A DNA stretch of 64,000 bases, taken from assembly GCA_037179385.1 (NCBI GenBank), contig CM074194.1:2683001-2747000 (forward strand). The letters are read 5' to 3'. The position numbers and the translations under genes are program-made. This document shows, in pieces, positions 1 to 11,840 of the stretch (positions within the stretch are counted from its first letter, which is position 1; every line of letters begins with the position of its first letter). The notes below the pieces were generated by a model. It saw only the letters and a program-made list of their open reading frames with translations. It had not been told where the DNA came from and made no database searches. The stretch is from Holothuria scabra (lineage: Eukaryota; Echinodermata; Holothuroidea; Aspidochirotida; Holothuriidae).

Positions 1-517
1 CTCTTTGAAATCAAAGCTCTTTTAAACATTTGACATCTGCCACTGTTCAAAATTCTACATTCATTTTCGGTTTTCGTTTGGGAAGGATTAATTTGATTCT
101 TGTCTAGATTCTCACTTACTATCCTTGATCAAATTCCTTTTATTTCAGCTACCCCTTCCCCCATTGCACAAATGGGTTCAATGCATTGGAACTTATGTGG
201 TTGTCTCTGTGACAGGATCATAGTGATCCTTAGAAACATTGCTAAGTATAATGCTTCCCTCTTAATGCAAAACAGACATTATTAATACTATATTAGTGAT
301 GGAGATTTATCACATTAACAAACCTTCCTGTACATTATAGGAAATGGTTTTAAAATCATAGTTTAAACAGTGGTCACATGTGCATTATTAATACTGCTGA
401 ATGGTTAACTTCTCAGCTGAAATTTTGGTAAACTATATACTGCTTTGAGCACATTTGACTTTAGCAGTCAATTCCTTCTGTTTGTTGGAGATACTTTGGA
501 GTACTTCTTCCTCTATC

Positions 518-695
518 CAGAGGCGTAGCCACAGGGTTGGTTTTTGGGGGGTTGAAACCCGCCTCCATGACTCAACCTTGCAATGCAAAAAACGCCTAAA
601 ATAGTGTTTTTTTTTTCTCTCTCTCCTTAGACTTTTCCCTCATGTTGTGCCCCCAACCTACCCACCCCCACGACACAATCCTGGCTATGCTACTG
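518..695. mobile_element. Short hAT-type MITE, family D copy 1 (178 bp)
   Basis: The ends are inverted: CAGAGGCGTAGCCACAGG on the left and, read inward from the right, CAGTAGCATAGCCAGG. An 8-bp target duplication flanks it, CCTCTATC (510-517) and CCTCTATA (696-703), with one mismatch. Eight-base duplications and CAG-type ends are typical of hAT elements. It has no coding capacity. A second copy lies at 36710-36900. Confidence 0.75.
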
Positions 696-783
696 CCTCT
701 ATATGACCTGAAACTTTCCATATGTCCTATTCTTAAAAGGGCATTTTGCATTGATATCAATAACTTGAGAGTTTGGAGCACAG

Positions 784-1060
784 TTTGCATCGGGGGGGAG
801 GGGGACTTTGTCCCCCGCTTTCAGAAGAAGGTGGGTAAAATCCTCCCCGTTTCAGAAAAAGTTGCGAAAAGACCCCCTTTTCATTTCTACAAAAATAAGA
901 AAATTTTAAATCTCTGTTTCTTAGTTAAAAAAGGGACACATTTGCAGCAATGTTTGAGCTTACATAAATAATGGCCTTTAAAACCCTTTAAATTGCTCCT
1001 TTCAGGGGTCTAAAAGGAAGCTTTTGTCCCCCTAAACCCACTTGTAACTTAAGCCTAGGA
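784..1060. repeat. Unclassified G/C-tract-rich segment, possible decayed element
   Basis: The segment starts with a short perfect hairpin-like motif (GGGGGACTTTGTCCCCC) and continues with runs of C and A. No second copy is seen in the window and no ends can be defined. It may be a repeat fragment or only low-complexity sequence. Confidence 0.2.
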
Positions 1061-1289
1061 CGGCATCAATTTGGACTTTGGCTTTAGCAGTAATAAACCC
1101 TAAGCCCACCCCCCCCCCCTCCTTCCTCTTTTGTGTTTCTGGCAGAATTCCTGTGGAGAGCCCTTCCACAGAACAAAGCTTATTATTACAAAATTTGAGT
1201 CAAGTTCTGCATCCAAAGAGCAAACATTGCCCAATAAGTCAAAATTTTAAAACTGTTTCTACCCTTGCTTGCAACAGTTTTGTTCATTA

Positions 1290-1475
1290 ATTGAGGATGT
1301 GTCACAAATTATGAAAGACTAAATTGATTCATAAATTACTCATGAAACATTAATTTGTATGTAAGGGATAGGGATTGTCTAATGTTTACCATCTGTCATT
1401 AGAATGTGCAGAGCACTTTACAGGTTCAAAAACCAGTGAATTTCACAAACCAACTCTCTATGCCATTTTAAGCAC
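1290..1475 (+). mobile_element. Family C MITE, degraded right half
   Basis: The segment aligns with the right half of the C copies at 10960-11305 and 58690-59332: the ACTCATGAAACA block, GGGATTGTCTAA, ACCATCTGTCATT and a final TTTCACAAACCAACTC before TTTTAAGC. The left half is missing or too diverged to see. Confidence 0.55.
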
Positions 1476-3204
1476 ATTTGACTTGAGTATTCTCTAAGTT
1501 GTTGGATATATTTTGGAGTATTTCTCCTGTCTGACCCGAACCTTTTCATAAGTTCTATCCTTAAAAACTTGAAATATCTACCAGCCTGTTGACCTCCTTT
1601 ACTACAAACCCTCTACTCTGTCTTCAGTTTGAAGAAATTTTGGTGTCAAAAATCAATGTTTTTAGAGTGCCCCCATTATGTTAGACTTCAAAGAGCCATC
1701 TCTGGTAAGGCAAAGAAAAGTGAGCAAACTGACGTATACAAGAAATTACAGATGGAAGTCAGGTGAAGTGTTTGTAGTACCTCTCTCTTCAATAAACATG
1801 AATAGAAATAAAATCTGAACTGGTGCCTGTAAGCAGTGAAAGATCCCAAAGTTAACAACAGTAAAGTGTTGACTCGACTCTCAAGCTGTCAGAATAAACT
1901 TCTTGACTATGTGCATGGGGAGGTCTTGAATATATGTCTCTCCTATCTGTTGCTCTCTCTATAAATAGATATGAATTCATCTCCCCCCCCCCCCCCCCCA
2001 AAAAAAAAGACTGGCTTTGAATCTTGGCACCATTTAATATACCTCTATTACAGTATGTCCTTTTTTCCAGCTGTCCTTTTCTGTTTTTATTCATATATAT
2101 TTATATATTTATTCATCATTTTCTGTCTGAAGTAATTGTACCAGTCTGATGCTGATAAATGAATTGATATAAGCTGTTAGTTGAAGGTGGTTAAAGGCAG
2201 TAAAAGGGATTAGGAAAACTGCTTCCCCTTTCTTCCTGAGAATATTATTAAGAAAAGTTGTGTTGTTGCCTTCAAATTCAACACCTTCTGTAAACATTTT
2301 GATGCATTTTAGACTAAAAATAGAAACATTCGGGGCTTGGCTCTTAAAACAAAATTCAGTATCACACCCCCATCCCAGTTTGAAGGAATATCCCCCCCTA
2401 CATGTGGGAGAAAAGTTGTTTTTAATAATGTTACAATTTGCTTTTTTCATCTGTTGAAGGCAGCCAGGGAGTATAGCTCCTTGCCTTACCCTTAGTGCTA
2501 GTAATAGTTACTTTGAAGAATATTGTGAGCAGTATTTTGAAGGAAATTAGAGCAGGTTGTAATAATTTTACTGAATATGCTAAGTACTTTTGGCACCAGT
2601 ACTATATTCTCTGTTATCCCAAACTGACTTTCCCTGGCCTAAGTTGAATGTGTAGCAAATGATGTTATTTGCAGCAAAACCCATTGCTACTTTCTTTGTT
2701 TCAGAAAGATGTAATACATTCCTCATTGATCCCCCCCTCCCCTCCCTTTCCTGATGACATCTGTTTTGTATTCATATGAAAATGATGGAAAAATGAATGA
2801 ACCTTCTGATAGGTGGTTACATTTAAAGGTATTACAACAATTTCATACTTAACATATATTTATGGCTTGAGTAATTTAACACAGTGCAAGTTACTAGAGT
2901 GTTGCATGGCAGGTGTCTTGGACAAAATTATGACTTGTGTTTAATTTTAAACAGAGACAAACAAATTATGGAAATATTTTACTGCCTCTGACCACAGTGT
3001 AAGCCCTTTAATAGGTGTATGATAATGAAATCTTTAAGCACTAGAAGTCAATTGAACAAAAATTTCTGACCTCTCTTGTACATATGTGTGAATTGTCTTG
3101 GGAGTAGGACACAAATATCAACAGAGGTTCTCTTTTTAATTTAAAGGAAAAGTAAACTGTTGATGCAAATAACGAAAAAAAATAAAAGTACTTATATATT
3201 TTTG

Positions 3205-3496
3205 TATTTCACCCCAGATTAAAATGTTTTTAGTTAGTCCACAGAAATTCTCAGTTAGCACAGCTCTCTAAGTTGATGGCAGTGATTTAAAAAAAAAAAA
3301 CCAATGATACTGTAGCTCGTATTTACACAGCTTGTACTCTACAGACACTGTGCTGATTTAATACACATTGGGTTCTGCATACTCACCCTGAAGCAATAAT
3401 CTGAAATGAGGATGAGTTTTAGACAGTTGTGGGAGGGGCTTGAGTAAGGGGGTTAGAAGAATTGAAACTGTCAGGGGTGAGAAAATTTGAGCTTTT
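3205..3496 (-). mobile_element. Family A MITE, degraded copy
   Basis: Reading the minus strand, the family A landmarks appear in order: CTCACCCCTGACAG, CCCCTCCCACAACTG, CTCATCCTCATTTCAG and GAATTTCTGTGGACTAAC. Ends and target site are no longer clear. It is about the usual family length. Confidence 0.6.
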
Positions 3497-4663
3497 ACAA
3501 CATTTTACCCTCTTGATTATTGACTAAGAACCATACATTTTTTGGCCAGACTTTTAAAGGTTTTGTTCATAAGTAGTCTTGTGAATTAGGCCCCTGTTCT
3601 GCTCTGAAAATAACAGTGGCTGTGGAGACAAACAATATTTTGTTTCACATTTCACATGGTAAGTTTCACCTCAAGAGATTTCAAGGCCCTCTCTCCCCCT
3701 ACTGTATTCATACAGATGTGTACCACTGCTTGGAAGTTCTTACATAAAGTACTGTATCATTTTCTAAGACTGTCTGGCATTTCAAGTCAAGCTTAGCAAA
3801 ATGTGAACTGGACCCATAAACTTCAGCCACTCTATTTTATGAAAGGACTAAGTGTTCAATTATTGGAGAAAGTATTATGTGCAAATTTTATGATGGCTGT
3901 TACTAACTCTGTAAAATTGTGACCTAAAACTTTTAATATGGCTGTAAATTTTAGTTGTCCAGTTTTGTCTTATTTTGATTCCCATGGACTTTGTCTCTGC
4001 CCTTTTCCTTCAAGTGATTTAAATCTCTCTTTGTCAATTAAATAAAAAAATTTAGAGAAATATGTTTGTCCAGCCTTGATGGTATTGAAGGTCACTGACA
4101 ACTGTATACAAAGATTTGGTTTTATTAAGTAATCAGAACTACCTCTATACAGAAGTTCCCAGACAGAAGTTCATCTACAAAACTCACATATACTTGATGG
4201 GGAATTGTTTGCTTATTAGTGGAAGATATTTATTTCAGATCTGCAGAGAGGGGCAGGATGGCGACAGCAATCTGGAGTGTCAGTGTTTCCCCCAATTGTG
4301 CTTCAGTGATGGACAGCTCTGTGTAAACACTTATCTGGCCTATGTTGTATGTGAAGTGTAAGCAAGTCTGGACTAAGGCCCTCTCTTTCCTGCCACTTAC
4401 TTGATAATCTCCTTTGAAGGAGACAGTGTCAACTACTGTACCTTGAATATAACTGCTTACAGTTTTGTCAGTCATCCAGATTAGTGTGTTCAGCGGACAA
4501 TTGTATCTCCCTGTGGATTATTCTACTCCAGAGCCCCTCAGGAATTCATCAGACTTAGACTGGATTCATTTCATGTGAGTTGAAAAATTATTTCCATTGT
4601 CTATCTTTGAAATCATGTGAGTTTAAAAGTTGTTTTTACTTTTTTTTCTATGAAATCATTTAA

Positions 4664-4915
4664 AGTCTTTTGGGCAAAAGCAGTCACCTCAGACTTATTT
4701 TGAAATTGCAATTAAATCTCACAATTTTCGTTGTTCTTATTTCTCCTCTTAGTATCTTTCATGTAATTTCAGGGCTCACAAATTGCTTATTCAAGGTAAA
4801 CCAAAACAGTCTCTCCTATAAAATTTCACAGTTTAGGAGGAATAACATTATCATGTGATTCTGAAGAGCCTTTCATACAACTGGATACAAAGTTGGGGTG
4901 ACTATATTTGCATAT
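4664..4915 (+). mobile_element. Family B MITE, left member of a tail-to-tail pair
   Basis: It carries the family B order: AAAAGCAGTCACCTCAGACT near the left, TATTCAAGGTAAACCAAA in the middle and GTTGGGGTGACT near the right. TTAA (4660-4663) precedes it. TTAA (4916-4919) follows it and is shared with the next copy in the opposite orientation. Confidence 0.75.
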
Positions 4916-4919
4916 TTAA

Positions 4920-5173
4920 AGGGCAGGAGCAGTCATCCCAAATTGAAGTAGTGTAGTAGACTGTCCAGTTTCATGATTGGCTGTTGGGAGTCACGTGACC
5001 ACATTTTTTCTCTTCAAATGTGAAATTTACTAGAAAAAACTGTTTGGTTTACCTTGAATATGCAAGAACAAAGTCATAAAATATAATGAAAGATACTTTG
5101 AAGAGAAATAAGACAAAAGTTGTGTTTTTTAGCTTTCTCTTCAAAATAAGTTTGGGGGGACTGCTCTTTACCT
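4920..5173 (-). mobile_element. Family B MITE, right member of a tail-to-tail pair
   Basis: It starts AGGGCAGGAGCAGTCATCCC and ends GGGGGACTGCTCTTTACCT, in TTAA targets at 4916-4919 and 5174-5177. It contains the CATGATTGGCTGTTGGGAGT and ACCTTGAATATGCAA blocks typical of the family. Only the four bases TTAA separate it from the inverted neighbour. Confidence 0.85.
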
Positions 5174-5347
5174 TTAAAGTAGTCTTAATGAATCTGCACT
5201 GTATTTATGTGAAACCAGAAGTATTTTTATTTCTTTTATTCCTTACATGTAAATGATGTGAAATAATCAGATGCAAAACATTAGAATACCTTGAAGGAAC
5301 AGCTAAGCATCTCAAAGGGGCATATCGAGTTCAGCTAAGAATCTTAA

Positions 5348-5600
5348 AGGGGTATATTGAGTTGATAAGTCAACAAAGGTGTTGGATGGTACTACACATG
5401 ACAGTACTTTTATAAACATAATGAATTAAAATTCACATCCAAAGGTTACACAAAAAATTTAGAATTTTGAATTTGTTTATATCTTTCCTTGTAATGTTTT
5501 TGTGCATAATTTGAAAAAGTGTCTGGTCACAAAGTTTCAAAAACCAAATGGAAGCATTGATTACTCTTATGACACATGTGAGTAGGATAAGGAGATTATT
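5348..5600 (+). mobile_element. Family C MITE, degraded copy
   Basis: It begins after TTAA (5344-5347) with AGGGGTATATTGAGTTGATA, related to the C-family start AGGGGCTCATTGAGTTGATA. The GTGCATAATTTGAAAAAGTG block is well kept. The right end is not clear. A second C-like start (CTCAAAGGGGCATATCGAG) lies just before it near 5312, suggesting a damaged neighbouring insertion. Confidence 0.6.
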
Positions 5601-6056
5601 CTTAATTCCTGTTAACTTCAAGGTCAACACAACAGTCTGAAAAACAGAGGGAAACAAAGCATTCCTTGTCAATGTGAGGAAATGATATAATTTCTGCTGC
5701 CCGTCAATTTTACTTTGGAATACAAATCTAGTAACTTCATTTGCTGATTTCTTGAAAAAAGCATGTCCAATTTGAATAGTAATTGCACCACACTGAGTAG
5801 GTTTAGTTCCTCTTTCACATGTGAGAATTAACTTTTTGCTTGAACTTCCCCTTTAACATCACAAAAGGAAAGAAGTGCATTTGCATTCCAATAATATAAA
5901 AGATAGAGATCTTTTTACTTCAAGCCAGTTGTTACATTGGCTAAACTTCTTTTTAGGTTCACCTCATGGCATGCAATATTAAATCTGAAAAGTAAAGGAG
6001 AAACTTAGGACTGTAAATTCAGTGCTTTTTCATGATGGGGTTAGTCTAAGATTTAA

Positions 6057-6310
6057 AGGTAAAGAACAGTCCCCCCAAACTTATTTTGACTAAAAAGCTA
6101 AGTAACACAATTTTCATCATATTTCTCTTCAAAGTATCTTCCATTACATTTTATGACTTTACTATTGCATATTCAAGGTAAACCAAGCAATTATTTCTGG
6201 TAAATTTCACATCTGAAGAGAAAAAACACTGTCACATGACTCCCAACTGCCAATCATGAAACTGGACAGTCTACTACACTTCTTCAATTTGGGATGACTA
6301 CTCCTGCCTT
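6057..6310 (+). mobile_element. Family B MITE, complete copy (254 bp)
   Basis: TTAA at 6053-6056 and 6311-6314 flank it. It starts AGGTAAAGAACAGTCCCCCC and ends GGGATGACTACTCCTGCCTT. It has the full family layout, with the TATTCAAGGTAAACCAAGCA block in the middle and the inverted-CCAAT-bearing TCCCAACTGCCAATCATGAA block on the right. Confidence 0.85.
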
Positions 6311-9300
6311 TTAAACTTCTGGAAAGTAGAGTTGAATAATCAACTTTCTGAATTAACCATATATCTCACTGGCAATCATTTCACAAATCATCCAGTCCCA
6401 CCTGAAATCTGAACTAACGTTAAGAAGACAAAAATTAAGAATTTGGCAGCATAGCTCATTCTACTTAGTATGTAGTCCAAATGTAGTTTTCAAAATTATT
6501 TTTATGGCTGAAGTGTCTATTGAATGTCTGGTAAAGAGTATATTCACTATTTTAGAAAAACAAAAATGAATGTGATTGCATGCATCATGCAAAACTGAAG
6601 GACTTTGTTGCTATTTTTCAGGTCAGATGAAGCTGACAATGGAATTATTTTGTCTTTCCTTGTTTTTTTTTTTGATAATTGTTAGATCAAGAGCAGAATT
6701 ATTCATTTAAAAGTAGTCCATCAGACTAATTAGACTGAAGATTAAGCAGCTTTTGCAAGCCCAGCTTGACTTTATTAGACTAAGATGCTGTTTCAGCATT
6801 ATTTCAAAAAGAATGAAAGAAATGGGAATCAAGTTATATATGATCAACTTTTTTCTGATTTCCATTGGTGTCAGAAGCAAGTTTGACTGTGGCCTGCAGT
6901 ATAATTCTGGAGAATTAGGTGAATATGTGGAAGTCATTAGATCCTCTTATTTAAGTTTCAAATTATTTTTTTCTGAAAAATCCTATCCACTTTTGCTGTA
7001 CAGATGAAATTAATTTGAGTCTTCTTACGCGCCCCTCAAATTGGTTTATGACTTATTTTCATGGACAGGTCTATCTAGCTAAAATGTTGCCTTTGGTTAT
7101 AGTTTTAGTTTTAATACCTGTATTCTGTGCAATGCAGACAACTTATTTTATATGCATGCTTGCATTTCTTGACCAATTAGAATGCCTTATTTGAAAGTCA
7201 CAGCCTTAATTCATGTCAATCAAATTGCATTCACCAGTGACAAATTTTGGCACTAATACATCCTTTATCTACCTTGCAAGAGATACTTAAATTCCATGTC
7301 AACATGAAAAACTGCCGAGTTCAATTCTGAAAGACAAATTTCTTTCATTCCTGAAGTTTTTCAATGTGATTTTTAGGTTGTGAACTTTACAGCAGGAAAG
7401 TAGGACGAAGTTTTCTCTTCCTGGAAGGTTCCAGTCATGTGGGGGAGTAAATTTCATGTTGACACAATTAGTCATACAAACATTTGCTGGGACTTAATAT
7501 GTTTGCATCAGGATTGAACAAGATAAGGAACAAATGAGCCTGTCACTTTTCATGGTTGCATGGTACCTCAGGTTTTGAAGAGGTCTGACCTAAACAGGGA
7601 TAAATTAAAATGAAATAATGTGAAAGGGAAAGAATTTCTCTCTTTATGACTTTTAATGGGTATAAAATCTTCTCAGACAATGTTTTTTAAAGAGACTTTT
7701 TCCTCTTACATGAAGAATTGGTTAAAATGTTGGGGATTCTCACCATGGCTACAAGAAGATAGAAATGGACATGGGCAATGTGAATGATTTTTTATTTGGG
7801 GGGGGGGGATACTTTGGGGAGTACTGTGATGAAAAGAAAAAAGGAAGGAAAAAGGTAGTTTATGTTTAGTTTTCAGAAAATTGGGAGATGGAAGCTATTT
7901 TTCATTCTGTTATTTCAATTAAGATGGATTCTTTTGGGTTTCTCCCCCTTTTTTTTTGGTATTTCTGTAACCGAATTGGGCAAGTATGCATTACATGCGA
8001 TATCAATAAATATCCAGATGTATTAAGTGAAACAGCCTCTCACAAATGTGTTTCATTATGATATCGGCCAACTTAACGATGTAGGAAATTTAAAATGGAG
8101 GAGTTTAAAGTCCAATTTTTTGCAGATAAGCACAATAATTTGTGATGGTTCCTTAATGTTCTACTCACCGAAACATATCTTTCTGGTGGCATGTAAATTA
8201 GGAATATAGTCTCCCCCCTGCCCCACAAGAGGTGGATGGAAATGTCAAATGCCATGTCCTTTTTCTAAGCCTGGTTGAGATGGTTTATGTGTTGAATGTT
8301 GCAGTTATTTATCCCATCTTTCATCCCCCTCCTCCACACTCTAAGCTCTCCCAATATATTATCACATGTCACAACTCTGGAAGGAAGTCAATGTCACAAC
8401 TGGTCAAGATCATACATCTGTCATGGCTTTTCCATCTGTAGATCTCCTAATTTGCTCTTCTCTGTGGACAATCAAATCTTATTTTTTTAAACTGTGCTAA
8501 GCACCCTCCAAACCATGTTTGGACACAACTGTGGTCAGACTTCCAAGCTGGAAATGCTATTATCCAGCCTCTAGGGGTCAGTCGTGGCAGAAGGTGAGGG
8601 CAGGTACCCCACCAGTTACATAAACAGAAGAGTGACACTTCCTCCGTGTCATACTTGGCATACTTGTAATTTCAATTAAATATCGGAACTTTCTTTGATT
8701 TGCTCGTTAAATGACAGAGATGTGCAAACTTGGTGCTAAAAGGATTAAAAAATCAGGGATGAATACTGGCAATTATGCCGGAAGTCATATTTTGCTAAGT
8801 TGAACAAACAGCCACCAAACACTGAACAGAATAGCCTACATCTTACACCATTGTGGTATTTTAGCATGGCAGATAACAGGGCGTTTTTCAAGTAATTAAG
8901 TGCATCATGGTGGTATCATCCTAGAATAGCATGTGTTTAAATCAATTCAGTCTTTTATACAGTGATTGAAAAGACTGAACTGGAAGAGTAATCAAATCCC
9001 TAAGTTGAACATCACTTTAACATACACCCTTAGCCTCCTTTTCATGCTTTTTTCTTTCTCATATTTGCAGTTGGCCAATTTGTACGTTCTGTCACAGGAA
9101 TCTGCAGTTAGTTAGGTGGAGTTTTACGCCCCATTTTCTAACCACTTCGTTTAAGTCAATAAACCTCTATTGAAGTTCGTTTGATCAGGACTTCATATCA
9201 AATGTACCCTAATATTTTGAGGCACAAAGGTAAAATATATGTAGTTGAATATATCTTGCCATCTTGCCATATTTGTGTTATGAAGAAAGAATTAATTTTG

Positions 9301-9655
9301 GGCATTGTGTAGGGCATCTCTGTCCTCTAGGGTGTACTAATCACATGACTAGCTGGTCCCCTTTTCCCCCTCCCTCCAATGATTGCACTAAGCCTGTGCT
9401 CATGCACATGTGTCCCCAATATCTGAAACAGATGGCTAACCTTGGGTAAGATTGTGAGTTAGTTATTGTAAATACTGTAGGTTTGAGGTGATGAGAATAA
9501 TTGGGAGTTGGTATTGACAAAACTGAAATATGTATGGATGGATAATCATTACACAATGAGTAAACACTCCAGTACTGTATTAGGTTCAAATGTGAAGTGA
9601 TCAAGGGTCCCAAGGGTACCTCACTGGAATCTTGTCAAATGTTTTAAATACATAA

Positions 9656-10251
9656 AGGCTCAATTCTCTCACCTCAAACAACACCGATTCTCCTAAACTT
9701 CTCACTTAAAGGCCCAATTCTCTCACCCAAAACAGTACTAATTCTCCTAACCTTCTTACCAACGCCCCTCCCACAGTTGTCTGAAATTCATCCTCATCCA
9801 GACACAATCTCAGTTTATTGCTTCAGGGTGAGTATAGAAAAGCTCAGTGTGTATAATCAAAACATCTCGGCACAGTTCATGCTGTGTAATGTAAGCTTTG
9901 GTACTCTGCATTGTTTGAATTAGCGGTCCATCAAAGAGCTGAGCCAATAGAGAGATTTTGTTAACCCATACAAGAAGTGTAGTTTGGGGTGAGAGGATTG
10001 GCCCTTTAAGTCCCTCCCACAATTATCTGAAATTCATCCTCATCCATACACAATCTCAGTTTATATCTTCAGGGTGAGAATGGAAAAGCTCAGTGTGTAT
10101 AATGGAAACACTCTCAGTACAGTTAATGAGGTGTATATTAGCTATGGTACTCTGCATTGTTTGAATTAGCTGTCAATCAAAGAGTTGAGCCAATGGAGCA
10201 TTTCTGTAAACCCCTACAAGAATTGTAGTTCGGGGTGAGAGGATTGGCCCT
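9656..10251 (+). mobile_element. Family A MITE (outer copy) split by another A copy
   Basis: The left piece is 9656-9709 and the right piece is 10010-10251. Joining across the insert restores the family's internal CTCACTTAAGTCCCTCCC context. The outer copy starts AGGCTCAATTCTCTCACC and ends GGGTGAGAGGATTGGCCCT, flanked by ATAA and TTAG, both one change from TTAA. Confidence 0.85.
9710..10005 (+). mobile_element. Family A MITE (inner copy, 296 bp) nested in A
   Basis: Perfect TTAA duplications flank it (9706-9709 and 10006-10009). It starts AGGCCCAATTCTCTCACCC and ends GGGGTGAGAGGATTGGCCCT, giving inverted ends of about 20 bp. It lies at the internal TTAA of the outer A copy. It has no coding capacity. 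Confidence 0.9.
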
Positions 10252-10255
10252 TTAG

Positions 10256-10306
10256 GCAAGTAGGTTAGAAGAGTTGTAACTATTTGGGGTGAGAGGAGAA
10301 AGCCTT
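10256..10306 (-). mobile_element. Family A terminal fragment
   Basis: The sequence GTAGGTTAGAAGAGTTGTAA followed by TTTGGGGTGAGAGG and AAAGCCTTTAAA matches one end of an A copy in reverse orientation, starting exactly at the internal TTAA position of the family. The other half of this copy is not visible to the left of 9650. Confidence 0.6.
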
Positions 10307-10959
10307 TAAACACCTCACAGTTATATCCAGGAGTGATATTATTTCAAGGCAAGCCAGTTAGCATGTGTAATAATCTCTCTACTAATATTTTTGTATCTCT
10401 GTGGTTGAGTTTCCATGCCCTGTACAGCAGTGCTTTGCCTAAAGTAGGTTTGCTAGTGGTCAGTTGAGCTAATTACTGAGTGTATGACTAATGGGTTAAG
10501 CTATACAAAGTTTATTTTACCTTGTGTAAATATCGGCAGCTTTGTTGCTGTGAGCTGGTTTCAGTTGCAATGAGACACTTAACTGTATAACTATTAACTG
10601 AATCATTGACACATAGTCAATTAATTGAATTAATCAGTTATATTTAGCTTAAATTGGTTGTGTATCCCTACATGTACCATGGTTCAGTGGAAAAAGGTAG
10701 TGGCATTTAAGGCTATGAAGCTTAACAACTAGGATTCAGTATCTGGACAGGGTGAAGTAAGTTGGGTTTTTTATCCGCGAGCAGTCCATGGTTTCCCCAA
10801 CTGGGCTGGTCTTTCAAAAAACTACTGGATTTGATCTAACATGTTGAGTTGTTTGATACCCAACTTATAAGTTGTATTTCATTTGCATAGAGTTCTCCCA
10901 CACCTGTGGTCACTGAGCATCATAGAAGCAACTGCCCTCCAAGGCCTACATGATTTTAA

Positions 10960-11305
10960 AGAGGCTCATTGAGTTGATATCGATAACTTAATGAGAGTCT
11001 CAATGGGTCACTACCACATAACAATGCTTATAGTTAGCACAACAAGTCAAGTTTTAAGTCCAAAAGTCACAGAAAATGCTAAAGTTTTGAATTTTCCTGT
11101 GTCCTGACATATAATGGTTTTGTACATAATTTGAAAAAGTGTCTGCTCACGAATTTTTGACAACCAACTTGAATCGTTAAGCACTCACTCATAAAACAGT
11201 TATTTGGGGATTATCTAAGATTGACCATTTGTCATTGGTTTGTGAAGAAAACTCAATAGGTTTGGAAAAATTTGTTGAATTTCATGAACCAACTCAATGA
11301 GCAGC
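10960..11305 (+). mobile_element. Family C MITE, complete copy (346 bp)
   Basis: TTAA at 10956-10959 and 11306-11309 flank it. The left end AGAGGCTCATTGAGTTG and the right end CAACTCAATGAGCAGC are inverted copies. The element is uninterrupted and serves as the empty-site reference for the nested copy at 58690-59332. It has no coding capacity. Confidence 0.8.
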
Positions 11306-11447
11306 TTAAAAGACAATGACATGTATGTCCCCCACCAAATTTTATTTTATTTTTATTTTTTATTTTTTTTTAAATTTTAAATTTAAACCTTACATATCTC
11401 CACTTCACAGTGAGAGTATCTGTTATTGACAGATCATTTTAATGGCA

Positions 11448-11840
11448 GTCAACTCTCACCCCTAACTACAACTTTGGTAGTTAGTCAACAGAGATTCTCA
11501 ATCGACACAGCTCTTTGATCAAGACAGCAAGTTCAAAAATGCAGAGTACTACCTCTAGTACTTGTATTAACCATTGAATTACCCCCCAATCAGGTTTATT
11601 TTTCAAATAAGATGTTAAATTCCAAACTATGACTTTAAAGCAGTTATTCATTACCCTAGACATTTCCAATTCTCCCAACCTTCTTACCTATAGCCCCTTC
11701 ACCCCAACACACACACAACTGTGTAAAACTCTTCCTCATCTGGACATATCCTACAGTTAATTGCTGGTCATGTGAGCAAGCAAGGCCCCGACATGTTATC
11801 AGAACACTCTCAGTGTTTATTAAGTTCAGTTTTTGATTAG
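11448..11840. mobile_element. Two degraded family A pieces in opposite orientation
   Basis: Positions 11448-11650 read as the minus-strand family (CTCACCCCTAACTACA, GAGATTCTCAAT, AAATGCAGAGTAC). Positions 11662-11840 read as the plus-strand family (CCAATTCTCCCAACCTTCTT, CTTCCTCATCTGGACA, GAACACTCTCAGTG). The join may be another self-insertion, but divergence hides the target site. Confidence 0.5.

Noticed and set aside
4239..4357. Possible exon after TTTATTTCAG encoding a cysteine-containing peptide (ICREGQDGDSNLECQCF and on)
   Set aside because: It is short, ends in a stop at once, has only a modest donor, and no partner exon was found upstream. It may be chance.
9656..10251. piggyBac as the superfamily of the TTAA elements
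   Set aside because: The TTAA target fits, but the ends start AGG and not the CCY usual in piggyBac. T2/Kolobok is the better fit without a transposase to prove it.
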